From Hyalella azteca (lineage: Eukaryota; Arthropoda; Malacostraca; Amphipoda; Hyalellidae), in the NCBI RefSeq assembly GCF_000764305.2, contig NW_025934948.1, forward strand, positions 124,001-188,000: DNA of 64,000 nucleotides. The letters are read 5' to 3'. Positions 12,713 to 24,957 of this stretch are shown piece after piece. Position 1 is the first letter of the stretch; each line of letters starts with the position of its first letter. A model generated the notes under the pieces. It had not been told where the DNA came from. It did no database searches and saw only the letters and a list, made by a program, of their open reading frames with translations. The position numbers and the translations under genes were made by a program.

Positions 12713-13065
12713 GGCTTATTCTAATTTGAGTAAGCTCCATACAAACGGTATATTCCTCTTATCTGCCTCATGCCACAAGGGCTTACATTGATTTGCTGAA
12801 CTACAAAAAAATGATATCATCTGCTTATCGACCTATCTTTAAATGACCTGATCTTAGTTTGGTGTACTCCAAACCAACGTAGGTATAGTCAGCCAATGGT
12901 TAAATGGGCTTATCTTAAATTTGACATCACATCAGCAGGTATTATCAGCTTATCAATTAATTGTTATACGGGTGTATCATAATTTGGGGAACTCGATACG
13001 AACGGTATTGTTAGTATATCGATTTATTTCTCAACGGCTTTAATTTACTTTGATGCAAATCTCGT
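12713..13065. repeat. Degenerate tandem repeat of about 65 bp, 5-6 units
   Basis: Units begin GGGCTTATTCTAATTTG (12713), GGGCTTACATTGATTTG (12780), a TGACCTGATCTTAGTTTG variant (12844), GGGCTTATCTTAAATTTG (12906), GGGTGTATCATAATTTG (12969) and GGCTTTAATTTACTTTG (13035). Each carries ACTCCATAC(A/C)AACG and TATCG-like segments. It is old and diverged. Confidence 0.75.
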
Positions 13066-16000
13066 TATCTCACTGACGGTTGTAGTAAATGAATGTTGCA
13101 AACCAGCCAAGACCAAACATAAATCGCTAGTTTAGCTCGAGCCAAAAACTCCTTAAAAGAGCTCTCAGTAAAGTAAATAATTTTAAAGTACTAAGAAAGT
13201 ACCTACGTTTTGAAAAAGTCTCCTCCATACGTAAGAAATTCTAAGAAGAAAAGATTAATTTAATGCCTATATTAAACCCCTACTACTAGTAACATAATAA
13301 AGAATGTTAACCCGTTTTACCAGGACGATAAAGCAGCTATTGTGCTCACTGTCAAAATTAAACACTGTTTACTCATTTCATGTTTGAGTACATTTTATTT
13401 ATTCAAAAGCTCTCCTTCAATCATTATACAAGTGAATTGTATCTTTAAATTGTTTGTTCGTAGTAAATGGAATGTACTTTTCAATTGCATTGTGGTATTT
13501 GAACTTAGTTTCTGTGAATTCGACTAGACTAAGTATTCAGATATCGGCTGCCTATACGCTGTTCTAGTTATAAGAGTAATCGTTTGGTAATGGTTGTACG
13601 AGAAGCTACCGTAATTAAGATTGGTTTGACGTTTGATAGCGGGCACAGAAGACTTGGGTGTTTGCAATCAAATGTCGAGAGAGCCAATGTCACGGACCAG
13701 TTTCTAGCCCCTGCCTGACTATTTATTCGCGAGTGCGCACGTCTTTGAATAACTGTGAAGTTAGGTAACCGTTCAGTGTAACTCTTGCACATGGGATTTC
13801 ACCGTACACAAACACGTGGAAGTACATAGCGTGGTGAAATTTTCAAATTAACATTGGCTGATTTTATCACTTTAACTAATGAGTTTCCTGCCGTTGGAAT
13901 ACTGAAATGAACATCTGCCGTACCCAGTAAAAAGATTATCTCGACAACTTCTATAGTAAACACCAGTTCGTCCCGTATGAATATGTTAGGAAATACCCGT
14001 ATAATGTCGACTCGTCGCGTCGATACCTGCTATGAGCCAGCCTTGAACACGAGAACTTCGCGAGTGCAATTAGAAAAATTTTCTTCATCTAATCAGGAAG
14101 CCCTTCAGCAAATTCCCAAAAACCGATGGCTTTCGATCAAAGAGCTTCCCGCCGTTCAAACTCCAGCTAACTTCTTCAGGAGCAACACTTGTTTAACCCT
14201 TGAGCATGTGATGCCTCGCAGCTCGCCACATTTAAAAAGTTCGTCGACTTACTAACTATGTTTCGCAAACGATATTTGATATCAAGTACCTTGTCGATTT
14301 ATGCAGCTGAAATTAAGGAATATATGCTCAAGCGTCCGCCCAACAAGTTCGTTAAATCACCCTAATTTTGTTCTCAATAATAATGCTTATGGGAAGTTCG
14401 GATGAAATTTGTTCTCTCTTGGCTTTGATGATGAACGAATTATGGTCTAGTCATTACAAACTTGCAATATTAAAATCTTAAACTATTTGAAGTGCTTACT
14501 GAAGCTTAGATTCTTTCAAATAAATCCCAATGATGAATTCAACTGTGCTTGGAAAAAGAAAATGAAAAAAACTCTTCGGGAAAAGAAACAAGGCGGTTCT
14601 CGGGAATATAATGGACATTCCATGATAATCCTCAAATGTTGCATTTTTGTTTATATACATATATCAATGAAAGTAAATTGAATTGCTATCCAAAACCTCC
14701 AGTTCAAGTTAAAACCTTATTGAACTGAACTCGGATTGTGCCATGGATGAATATCAAAGAAATGAAAGTGGTCAAAAAACATTGTTCTAGTTATTTAGAT
14801 ATGAAGTTCAAAAAGCTTTTTTCTTGAAGGTTCCATTGTATGAGAATGTTCTGCAACATACTATATAGATTCGATTTGTCTCTTAGTTGATGCGGAATAC
14901 AGAAATGTCTACTCCATAAACGCATAAAAGCAATTCATTTTTTGTTCTGATCACAATATGGTCATGTGACGAAAGGCCAATATTATCGGTTGTACTTGCA
15001 TATCATCATGTATTGTAAGTGCTGTTCAGCCTTAAACTCTTCGTGCCTGAACCAGTATCTCAAAGTGATGAGAAATTTGCTTAATATGCGTACGGAGAGC
15101 ACTCGCTCCATGCTTCCTGACTGCACACCTCAATACAGAAGCGACTATGTTATAAGGTTAGAATGACACACGTGAATGGCACAATTGTCTTAACGGTAAC
15201 CCTCAATTGTGAGGGGTGTGAATTAGTTAGCAACTGACCAGCATGAGATAGGTGAAATTTGAAATTCTACTTTTAATTTTCGCTGATTGCTGCATACAAA
15301 AAAATTTAAAACATTTTTAGCATTCCTTGAATTCAGAAAAATTAATTTGCAAAGTTCTTGTTGAAAATTTAAAAATTCTTTACGTATTCCTAGTCTTAGA
15401 TGCGTACTAGAGTAACTCGAAATAAAAATAGAGGGAGTTAGAAAACATGAAGATAGCAAAAAAAAATTAACCTTATTTTTCTAAATGAAATCGTTTTATA
15501 GTCAAACTGCATCTTTAGTTTCGCAATCATAGAATGTACGTACAATCAATGAGTGATAAAAAAAATTCTCAGGCAGACATGAAAACATAAATTAGATGAC
15601 ATTTATATTTACTTTAAATCCATTTGGAGATTGATCTTTCTATTTGCAATTTCAAGAGGAAAAGAACAGAGAGCGGCATTAAAACTGAAGATTGTGGGTC
15701 AAGGCAACGTGAATGGGTAAGGCCAGAAGAGGTTAATCAAGAGTAGATGAGGCCGGATGATTAACTGCTTGCTTATGAGCGAGCGAGCATGCTCAAGTAT
15801 TGGCTGAAGATGTACGGCGCTATTAACTATAGGCCGTGTATCACTGATCTCGATTACGGTGTTCCAGTGCAGTCTTCGGCTGCTAACTCTGCGGCTGAGT
15901 AAAGTTATTGCTTGCTAGCTCAGACTGGGCGATGACTCCAGAGCTTATTTAAGAGTTATATTTGTGGCCCACGGTGGCACTCCAACTTTTTTCAGGTGTC

Positions 16001-18986
16001 ATAGGTGTCTCTTCGCACCCCAAATTATGATTCGAAATACATCTCGTGGTTATGCACCGCTCTACTCCCTGACTCGGTGAAAATGGTTGTCCCGCAAAGT
16101 GGATCCCTAGATGAGCCGGATCTTCCGTTGAAATCGAAAAGGTCACGAAGGGGTCACGTCTCGATTTTGGCGAGGGAATGTTCTGTCGGGGGGAGCCGGC
16201 GAGATGACAAATTGCATGACGTGCCCTATCATTGCCGCTAAAATTAGGATCCAAGATGGCCAATTTGTCACCGTAAAAGAAGCTCTTGACAGTTAATCAT
16301 CGGGCATTTGGAGTGGAGACAATCTAATCTAGCAAAGGGGTGTCAATGCTCAACTCGTATATCTTTTTTTGCGTTATAGGAGGACGTTATGAAAAAATTA
16401 CGAATGACCATATTGATTTCTTTTGAAATTTCAAGACTGTTGACGGTAGCATATTAATGACGACTCCAATATTATTCAGGTGGTTTCTTTCCATGAAGAT
16501 AAAATTTCCATAAAATTCAATGTTCACGTTTGTATTATTTAATTTAAAGAAAGTTGCTTTAGATTGTGTGAGCGCGGCCTTGCTAAAACGTTCTTTTCGG
16601 AAGAAGGGATCGAGAGGGTGCTGCTTGTTCATCGGTTCGTGGGCTCGATTAAATATTTAATGCCCCAGATATTGAACGTTAACGTCTATACCCAATTTTT
16701 CCCCATGTTCCAGTTTTTCTTACGATTTTTTAAGCATGATAAACGGGCTTCAATAATACATTACGTCTTCGGGTTTAGGACGAGATTTGGTTCCTTGAAG
16801 TGAAATCTATGCTTCTTATGGCAAAACAATATTTTGTTTTAGGGCAACAACTAAGCTACCTAAAACATAATTAATGTATTTATATTTAGGATATATCTTC
16901 GAGGCCTCCCAAATATTTTATGTCCATTGATCAAATTTAATGATAATTATTAAACATAATAATTAAATTATAATGAATTATGTCGTTGATAATAACTATA
17001 GTTCATGCTATAAACCTACAGTACTTCCTGTGTTTGTTATTGTACTGTGTTATAGAGGCGTTGTTAGCGGTTTGTGAGAACTTACTCCCCCAAAAACATA
17101 GTGATGCCAGTCCCCTGTTCGCTAAATAAAAGTCAGGTCTCGCTTAATCTGGTTAGAGCGCTCTCCTATCAATCTAAATTTCTAAGATTGATTGCATGGA
17201 TGATAATACTTGCCAGTTTTCAGGGTATCGACTTGAAGTTCAAGTGTTCGGTGCCGTAGCTTTCTGAGCGCTGTCAGTTTTCTCTGAAATCGGCTCGGCT
17301 GCCAATTAATTGGGTGCGATACTTCATAAATTTTACGCAGGTGGTGTTCTCAAATTAACGTGAAAGGTGGAAGAAGCGGGAACCTTGTATGTAAAAATGA
17401 AATATGTTCTTTTACGAAAATTCTTCAAATTGATAGTATTTGAAGTAGCTCAGTGGAATTCGTTCCTTTGGTTACTTGGGCGTTGCAATCAAGCACCAAT
17501 TTAAGATCCATTGAGCGCTTCATCGCCTGCCGTGCAACAAGACAAGAAAATTTTCCAGGAATAATGTCGCCAGTAGTATGCCATGCATGAGTCACTTCCT
17601 CCCACCTATGCAATGCGCGTGTAACCGAAAACTTCTCCGCGAAGTAGAAATAGTCAAGGTAGCATGTCGACTTCGCAGAGTTTTACGCATTAATTTTGAA
17701 CGCAAGGAGCTAAAGAAAGACCCTTCAAACAGAAGAAAATACGATAAAAAATGCGACTTTAAGGCTTGGCTTTCTTCCACACTGAGAATTTACCTAGAGG
17801 CTTCTAACAATTGGTGCAAAGTACTTTGTGCCGATCTCTTCTGTAAGAATCGAGCAGCAAATCAGCATCAATACTCGTATTTCGCTTAGACCAGCAATTG
17901 AGTACAGCGCAGTTTGAAGAGAACTGCAGATTGCTCAGCGCCCCGCCCGCCGAGATCCGTCCGACTCGAGGGAAAACATCGAGCGTGATTAAATTTCTCA
18001 TATTTTCCGAGGATTTTATTTTCTGGCATGAAGCTGTGAAAACATGGTTGCCGCTCGGATGAGCGTTAGATGGATCGAAAGACATCATCTTGCGCCCAAA
18101 TATTCAATGAAACTAAGATTGAAATGAGAATGAATTAGGCAAAATTACGTTTTCGTTCTGATCTCAATTTGCATGATTGTATTGCCGTAAGCCTGGCTTG
18201 CATTATGTGAACGCAATGAGATTATTTATGAAGGTGAATTTCGTTTCGAAACGAAGACTTGAGCCACTCTAAGGTAAACTTATGGTAAACCTGCAATTGC
18301 ATTCTTTGTCCGAGGAGGGAGTGGATGATGAAAATTGTAGATTTAGGATAGCGCTATTTCGATGGAGATACATACAAATCAAAACTTATTTGATTTGGAT
18401 CGTTTGTTCGCCGAATGAATGACATGATGAACAATCTCACATTCCATATAGATTGTTTCTTTCCATTCTCAAGTTAGGGAAAATAAGTAGAATTATTGCA
18501 TCAAACTTCGGTTTGCTTGTATGGTGCTGAGTTGCGCGGCAATAGAACTGGTTTGAAAAATATCTTCTCAGCGTTCGTATTCTTTTAAAGAGTAAGTTGA
18601 CGAATGCATACAATACATGGATTGGACGCATCATGTGGTGAGTTTGTCGGCAATTTTTTGTTTAAATTGAAATTGAAGTGAAGAGATGAATCACAAACTG
18701 CGAAAAGAATTCGGACCAGGGAGAAATTCAATTAATTATTGCTGCGTATTGCGTAATATTTGTTCACATGCACATTATATGAAATTATTTGGGAAAATAA
18801 TTATTATAGCATGAATTTCAGTCATCACGAGTGATGCTCAGATAGCCCATGACCGCAAATACTGCCAAATGTATCAACGAATAATTTTTATATTGGAGAA
18901 ATCCTGGGATAACTTTCGAGACTACATTTAATGTTTGGATTCTTATAATAGCGAAAAGTATTTATTTTATCTCTTCATCAAGACGA
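13066..18986. other. No supported gene
   Basis: Frames up to about 104 codons occur at 13977-14255, 15949-16263 (both strands, GC-richer) and 17578-17889. None has a motif, family likeness or convincing splice context. An upstream signal-peptide exon of the receptor could hide here, but I cannot identify it. Confidence 0.45.
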
Positions 18987-19137
18987 AAAAATATAGCTCA
19001 GTACTCACAGCAGTGAGTGACAGAGAGCGCATTTTCTCGTCGACGAAAACGTGAAGTCACGGACGGACAGACAGACAGACGGCCATGGCGAGCACAATAG
19101 TGCATTTTTTCCATAAATGAGAAAATGCGCTAAAAAC
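18987..19137 (-). mobile_element. Palindromic MITE copy, same family
   Basis: Opposite orientation to the 37.5-kb copies: AGCTCAGTACTCACAGCAGT, GAGCGCATTTTCTCGTCGAC, a GGACAGACAGAC core, then CATAAATGAGAAAATGCGCT. Confidence 0.85.
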
Positions 19138-21610
19138 CAGGACTGATAATAAATATATCGTTCGTTTAGAATTTCACTTTTCAGGAAAATAAATGATGCA
19201 CTGAACCCCTACTGATGAGGATGATTTATATATACAGTATCGATAATAGTTTTATTGGACGTCAGTTAGAGTTTTTTTTACAGGAGCAGGAATAACAGGA
19301 ATAAGAATTTATGGATAATTTTTTTGGCAGCAGTTGGCAGGCCGGCAAGGCTGCAAGTTGTATTTCATCGGCCCAGAAAAGATCGAGGAGCATCCGATGC
19401 TGAATTGCGAGACCAATAATATCGTTTTGCCAGCAAAGATAAAATTTTTGTTGCCAGTGCATTGTATTTATTATACTAGTATGCCGTTCGCATCCGCCAC
19501 ACAACTTCAGTCACAAATATTCCCACTTAATCACGGGCGAATGAGTTAATAGTTTTTAAGGAGTGCCACTTGTCTTTTAGTCCAGATTTCCATCCACGTT
19601 TCAAAATTCGAATGTTGTTAAAATCATCTCCATGCATGGCTCATGATGGAATAATTATTGTGACGCGTAAATATCATTTGTACTTCCATTTTCATAAGCA
19701 AATTTTTGGTTAGCTTTCTGGGAGATATAAAAGTTGAGCTTTTCATTAACTAGTCCATCATTTTATTTACCATAAAATATATTGAACTTGACAAATTTAA
19801 ACTTTCGGTTTTCGTCATTGTTAGTCGTGTCGTGTTAGAATCTTTTCTGTCCTATAAACAGCAAGCTCGTTGATAATTTGATTTAATTTAACAATTTATA
19901 AGTTCAGTTCATAGCGCATTTCAATTTTGATCAAAGAAATTCATTTAGTTTCAATCAAGATGTGAAGTAATAAAATTAAGCCTTGTGTCAACCACGGCAA
20001 GGAGTATCACCTTTGGGCAAGACAAAGTTTGTAAATAGCAAGGTATTTTTTAGCGAAAAACAGGCTAAATCTGGCTCATGAACGTTTTAGTTAGTACTAC
20101 CAAACCCATTTCTTAGTGTGAGTAAAATTCTAGTGAATTTCTTATGCTGCTTGAAATTTTCGAAGATCAGGTACGAAGCATCTTTTATTTGGACCCACTT
20201 AAAAAGCAGCCATTGTGGTCGTCTCACTGAAATGATATAACCTTACAATTATTGACCGTAGCTGCTACAGTATGGCGTTGCTGTTGCTTATATACAGTAA
20301 ACGTTGCTAGGCTGAGACTGAAACGAGAATGATTCGTTACACGAAGACATGTGTACATTGAGAGGCCCAATTAATTAAAAAGGTATTCTATGAATATATT
20401 AACTTGCAAACAACTTACAATCGATCAATCATGACAAAGTTCTCGGGGAGAAATAATCTGGGGAATGTTCAGTTCAAGAAGATCGCCAAGAGATTTTGTT
20501 GAAATATTCAGGAACTAATTTTACCGGAACAAAGTGTGCGGTTAATTGCATCTCTTGCATCACAGATGCAATCGTGGAAAAGCACTCGTTCTTTGGCTTG
20601 GAATTTCAAATTATTTCATCAATGGAAACACAGACAATACATCGAAGCCAAAAGAGGGCCGGTTTTGTGGCCTCGCGCAATAAAAGGAACAATTCAGCCG
20701 ATAATTGAAACAAAAAATTTTGGAAGAGCGGAGAAAAATCGAGGTCACTTGGAAGCTCTTTGTTAAATAACGCTCCGGCAAATGGTTCGCGAAACCAATT
20801 GAGGCGGCAAGGAATTTGCAGGCCTATTGCAGGCCTATTGACGAACATTCACGGTCTGCCGAGCACAGCGCAGTGATGGCAACGGTCACATATGAATATT
20901 TTATATTGAAATCTTATGGGCATTTTGAATTTCATATCAAGCGTTACACATTATTGATCTTAGTTTAAAAGAGTTGTTATACATTTATGATTAGTATTTT
21001 ATCGATGATTTCGAACAGTTCTTTAGTTATTTTTAGTGACAAGTTTAATTTAACTGATATAAGGAACATTTATTCTTACTGTATTTGATTTAAATAAAGT
21101 GACGTTTTCATGCGAAGAATGACTGAATTTCCTTTAATTAAATACATTAAATGATTTTGAATTTCAAATTGTTAACCTTCACAATAATTGCAATACTACA
21201 CACGATTCTAATAATAGAGTTTTTGACAGAGCAATGTAATAAATTTCTAAACCATTTACAAATTATAAAATATAAGTTGATTTCTGTCAACACAGCATAC
21301 ATTTCATCATTTGATCAAAAGTGATCTACTCTGGATAAAATCTTAAAACCTTTATACAGTCAAAAATTACATAAGCCTTCCTCGTCGTTTACTCTGAAGA
21401 TCCAAAGTTATTTCGCCTCCGGGATATCATTATGGTTGCATTTCGCACGTTTCAATTTCAGTTATACAGACTAAAGCTAACTTCGCTGGTATGGATAACA
21501 GTAAATTCATTTTCAGTGACGTTCTCGGATCGCAATTTCCGGGTTTACCCTGGATATAATCCTCCAAATCCAAATGACTACACGCTCCACAAAATAGTAG
21601 TTTAGGCTAC
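19138..21610. other. No gene seen
   Basis: AT-rich. Overlapping short frames at 20496-20848 on both strands are unconvincing. Confidence 0.55.
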
Positions 21611-21763
21611 CATTGCATACAGTAGAACGTGAATACAGTACGTCCATTGCATACAGTAGAACGTGAATACAGTACGTCCATTGCATTCAGCTGAACGTGA
21701 ATACGGTACGTCCATTGCATACAGTAGAATACTACCATTTCATACAGTTGAACGTGAATCGAC
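21611..21763. repeat. 34-bp tandem repeat
   Basis: Three full units of CATTGCATACAGTAGAACGT + GAATACAGTACGTC (21611, 21645, 21679) and two partial ones. The open frame on the minus strand here is a product of the repeat. Confidence 0.92.
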
Positions 21764-24553
21764 TTCGAGTTATTGGTAGCGAGCCAATAACAGAATGATG
21801 GTTCAGTTATCCGTCGCCTTGTGCGTGCGAAGGACGCATTATGAAAAAAACAGCCAATATAAAGCATGGCTACAATATTTTTCCCCTCTAAGCAAACAAA
21901 TCTCACTTCCAATAGCATGAGTGAAAAACATCGTCATATTCTATTGAATATGGATTGCAAATTTTTTTGCGAGTTATTTTTCATAACTTAATTAAAAATT
22001 TAAAAAAAAATTAAAATATTATGTTTTTTCTCCTCGAAACGACCTTTTGCACATTCCACATCATATCAGAAGTTTATCAGTATTGCAATCACTTAAATTT
22101 ATGTCATTAGAAAGTAATTCTTTATATTTTGCAAGTGATCATCCGTCATGTGCGGTGTTGAGTTTTTTGGAGCAAAACAATAAATAAATCATTTTTGTTT
22201 GGTTCAAGAAAAATTCTTGCGATTGTTGCTTAACTTTACTCAACCTGCAGAGATTATTTGCACTGACGTCACGCTGAGACAAGAAAAAATAGTAAAGCTG
22301 GTCTTTAAATAACGAGCATTCTACTCAATAGGAAGCAAAGAAATACAGGAAAGATGATCTATTATCGGAAAACTGAGATATCGCAAAGCTCCAACAAGCT
22401 CACTGAATTTGTTATTCACATCCATGCTGAAAATGTTATTCACAATGAAGCATCACAGTAAAGCAGATTAAATAGATTAGAATAGTTTTTCAGCATAATA
22501 GTTTAGAGCTGATTCCATTAAAAAAATTCTAATTTAATTCCAACAGTTTGTACGTCAATGGCCGTCAATGACCGCTTACTTTCGCTCCTTTGCTCCGTGG
22601 TTCGATGTTAATTGATCTAAGTTGAAGGGGTGAGTTTTGGACTGCGCGGCTTCACAAGGATAAGTTGACTCAATGAAGAGGCCAATGAATAATACACTCG
22701 TGGCAATTTCTCTGATCGCACGGGCGCTGCTATGGCAGCCAATATGTCCGGCTCGAGCTCAATACAGAAGCTGGTAAACGCTGGGATTTGCAGAGGAAAT
22801 TTGTCGCAATAAATGTTCTATAGTAATGAGTCGAAGAAAAGTGTGATCGCGATTAAATGCCCGGCGAATGATATTTGTATCGATTTCAATCTTCGCAGAA
22901 GGATGAAGACTGAGATTTTATAAGTGCGTGAAAAACTATTGTGAATATTTTTGTATGTGTGCTTCTTGGTACATTTTAACAGCATTCCATTCACTTGGAA
23001 ATCATCAAATTTTAAAACCTTAAAACTGTGTTAGCATTCCCCCGCGTTCTCTCATCATTTTGTACGTTATTAAATTCGTTCCTTCATTACCCAATGGCAA
23101 CCTTTCCCATACTAATTGACTTCAATTATGCTGTCTGTTACCAACTGAGATCATATTAAATGCTTCTAGCATGCAATTTTTTCTTCGCTAAAGACGGTAT
23201 CCATTTATTTCCAGTCGTGTTCCGTACAGAGATCTTAATGGCACTTTAACATTATCGAAAATTTTCACCTATCTGAATGATACCGATCTTAGCAGGTAAA
23301 TTTGGCAGGGCACTTCTGTGTATCTATGAACTGCAGGTTTCACGCATCGATCAATATTATTAAAATTTTGGAAAATTGAAGACTTTCAATTTATTATGAA
23401 AAATTTATTTCTTGCGCGGATCGCTTTTTTTAACAGTAAATACGGATCCCTTTTATTCGTAAGGACTTCAGAAACGATTTATATTTTTTAAGTTAGAAAA
23501 AAATTACTGGAATTTATTTTGTTGGAAATAATTTTAGACACTATTTAGTTTTTGTCGTTATCAAAAAACGTTGTTATGGCAACTTTAATCAGATTTATTT
23601 TATTTATTTATTGCGTCGCCGTTTATTTTCGCTTCAAAATGATACACTGAAGATGCATATTCACTTGAATTAAAATTCTTTTTTAAATACGCTGTATTAA
23701 ATTTGTCACTTACTTTTTTCGGGACAGAAATCTATAATTAAAAAATATTATTCATACGTGAGAAAAGTACTCTGTAAGTAATAATTTGTAGAAATTTGTA
23801 CAAGAGCTAATTTTTAAATTCGTTTGACACGATGATCATGACAAGTATTAGGCACAATGCGATATTTTGCTGTTCGTCCAAAAATCTAATCCCTCTTTTA
23901 TATTGAAAATACGTACAGCCGATTTCAGCTCTTGAACGGTCAATGATTATACGCCGGCAACTTCAACTGATAGAAAGCTGACGGCAAACACTCTCCGTGT
24001 GTTTAAAAGACATCCGCGAACTCTTACCTAGCTGCAGTGCCGCACTTCTCGCGGTCCTCGAGAAAATCAAATCAGGGCTGAAGGATCCTCGATTCATATC
24101 CATTCCAAGTTTACAAATAAAAGTTTGATTGTAACTTTGCCGAAACATTATCGTTAGCCTAAATTATGCGCTTGAAAAAATTTTCGATTTTTAGATTTCC
24201 TGATCATATAACGAGTCTCATGTATCGTATTTTCGTGTTTAAAGCGCTCAGAATCAAATTGATGTCGCTTCCTTCCAGAACGTCGCTTTTTAGGGAATTT
24301 TTATAAATGTTCAAAATATGTATTGGTTTTTTATTACAAATATTCAAATTCGATAAATGTTTTTGGGCGAAATCTGTTCACTCGACACGCTAAAATTGAT
24401 TCATTTTCCCTCGTGGGAGAAGAATGTGATTCGAAGACCCATGGAATCTCATATGGTTCTGATGACTATTTGATCTGTTATAACCCTTCTAATGTCCGAC
24501 AAACACCATATCCTACAATAGCTCACAAGAGGGCTCCAAATTGCGTTTGGAAG
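21764..24553. other. No gene seen
   Basis: AT-rich. No repeat ends or coding motifs detected. Confidence 0.55.
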
Positions 24554-24555
24554 TA

Positions 24556-24955
24556 CAGGGTGCGGCGTGGGAACTTACTCTTTTAAAAAAAATCACAAAG
24601 TAAAAAGTATTAAAGATAGCGTTTTAATTCTTTCTTTTTTACAAAGAGCTACATTTAAAGTTTCGTTGGGTTTACTTACAAGTTTAATTCTTGAATATTA
24701 CATCTTGTAGGTGACCTCCATGCTGTTCAATACATTTTGTCAGACGAGATCGGAAGTTTCGCTCCACCTTCTCAAGCATGTACAGAGACTGCGAACGCGC
24801 GCTCCTCTCTCGACCACTGCATGGTCGCAACTGAACTGAGTGGACGAAAAACTTCATAGCCCGCGCACCATATTGCGCATGGCGCCACCTTCCTAGGACT
24901 AATGGCCGCCACGTGGTGCGCAATTCAAATAAGTAAGTTCCCGCGCCGCACCCTG
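24556..24955. mobile_element. Tc1/mariner-type transposon relic, 400 bp
   Basis: Inverted termini starting CAGGGTGCGGCG(T/C)GGGAAC match at 23 of 24 bases and are flanked by TA on both sides (24554-24555, 24956-24957). Inside, the minus strand encodes a 79-codon fragment (24684-24923) ending NFRSRLTKCIEQHGGHLQD and then VIFKN-stop. This resembles the C-terminus of DDE transposases found in many arthropod elements. The catalytic part is deleted. Confidence 0.85.
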
Positions 24956-24957
24956 TA

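Noticed and set aside
15949..16263. Frames on both strands (78 and 104 codons)
   Set aside because: Composition effect in a GC-richer patch; no motif found.
21607..21918. 103-codon minus-strand frame; also looked at as a CRISPR-like array
   Set aside because: It is a directly abutting 34-bp tandem repeat with no spacers, in eukaryotic DNA.
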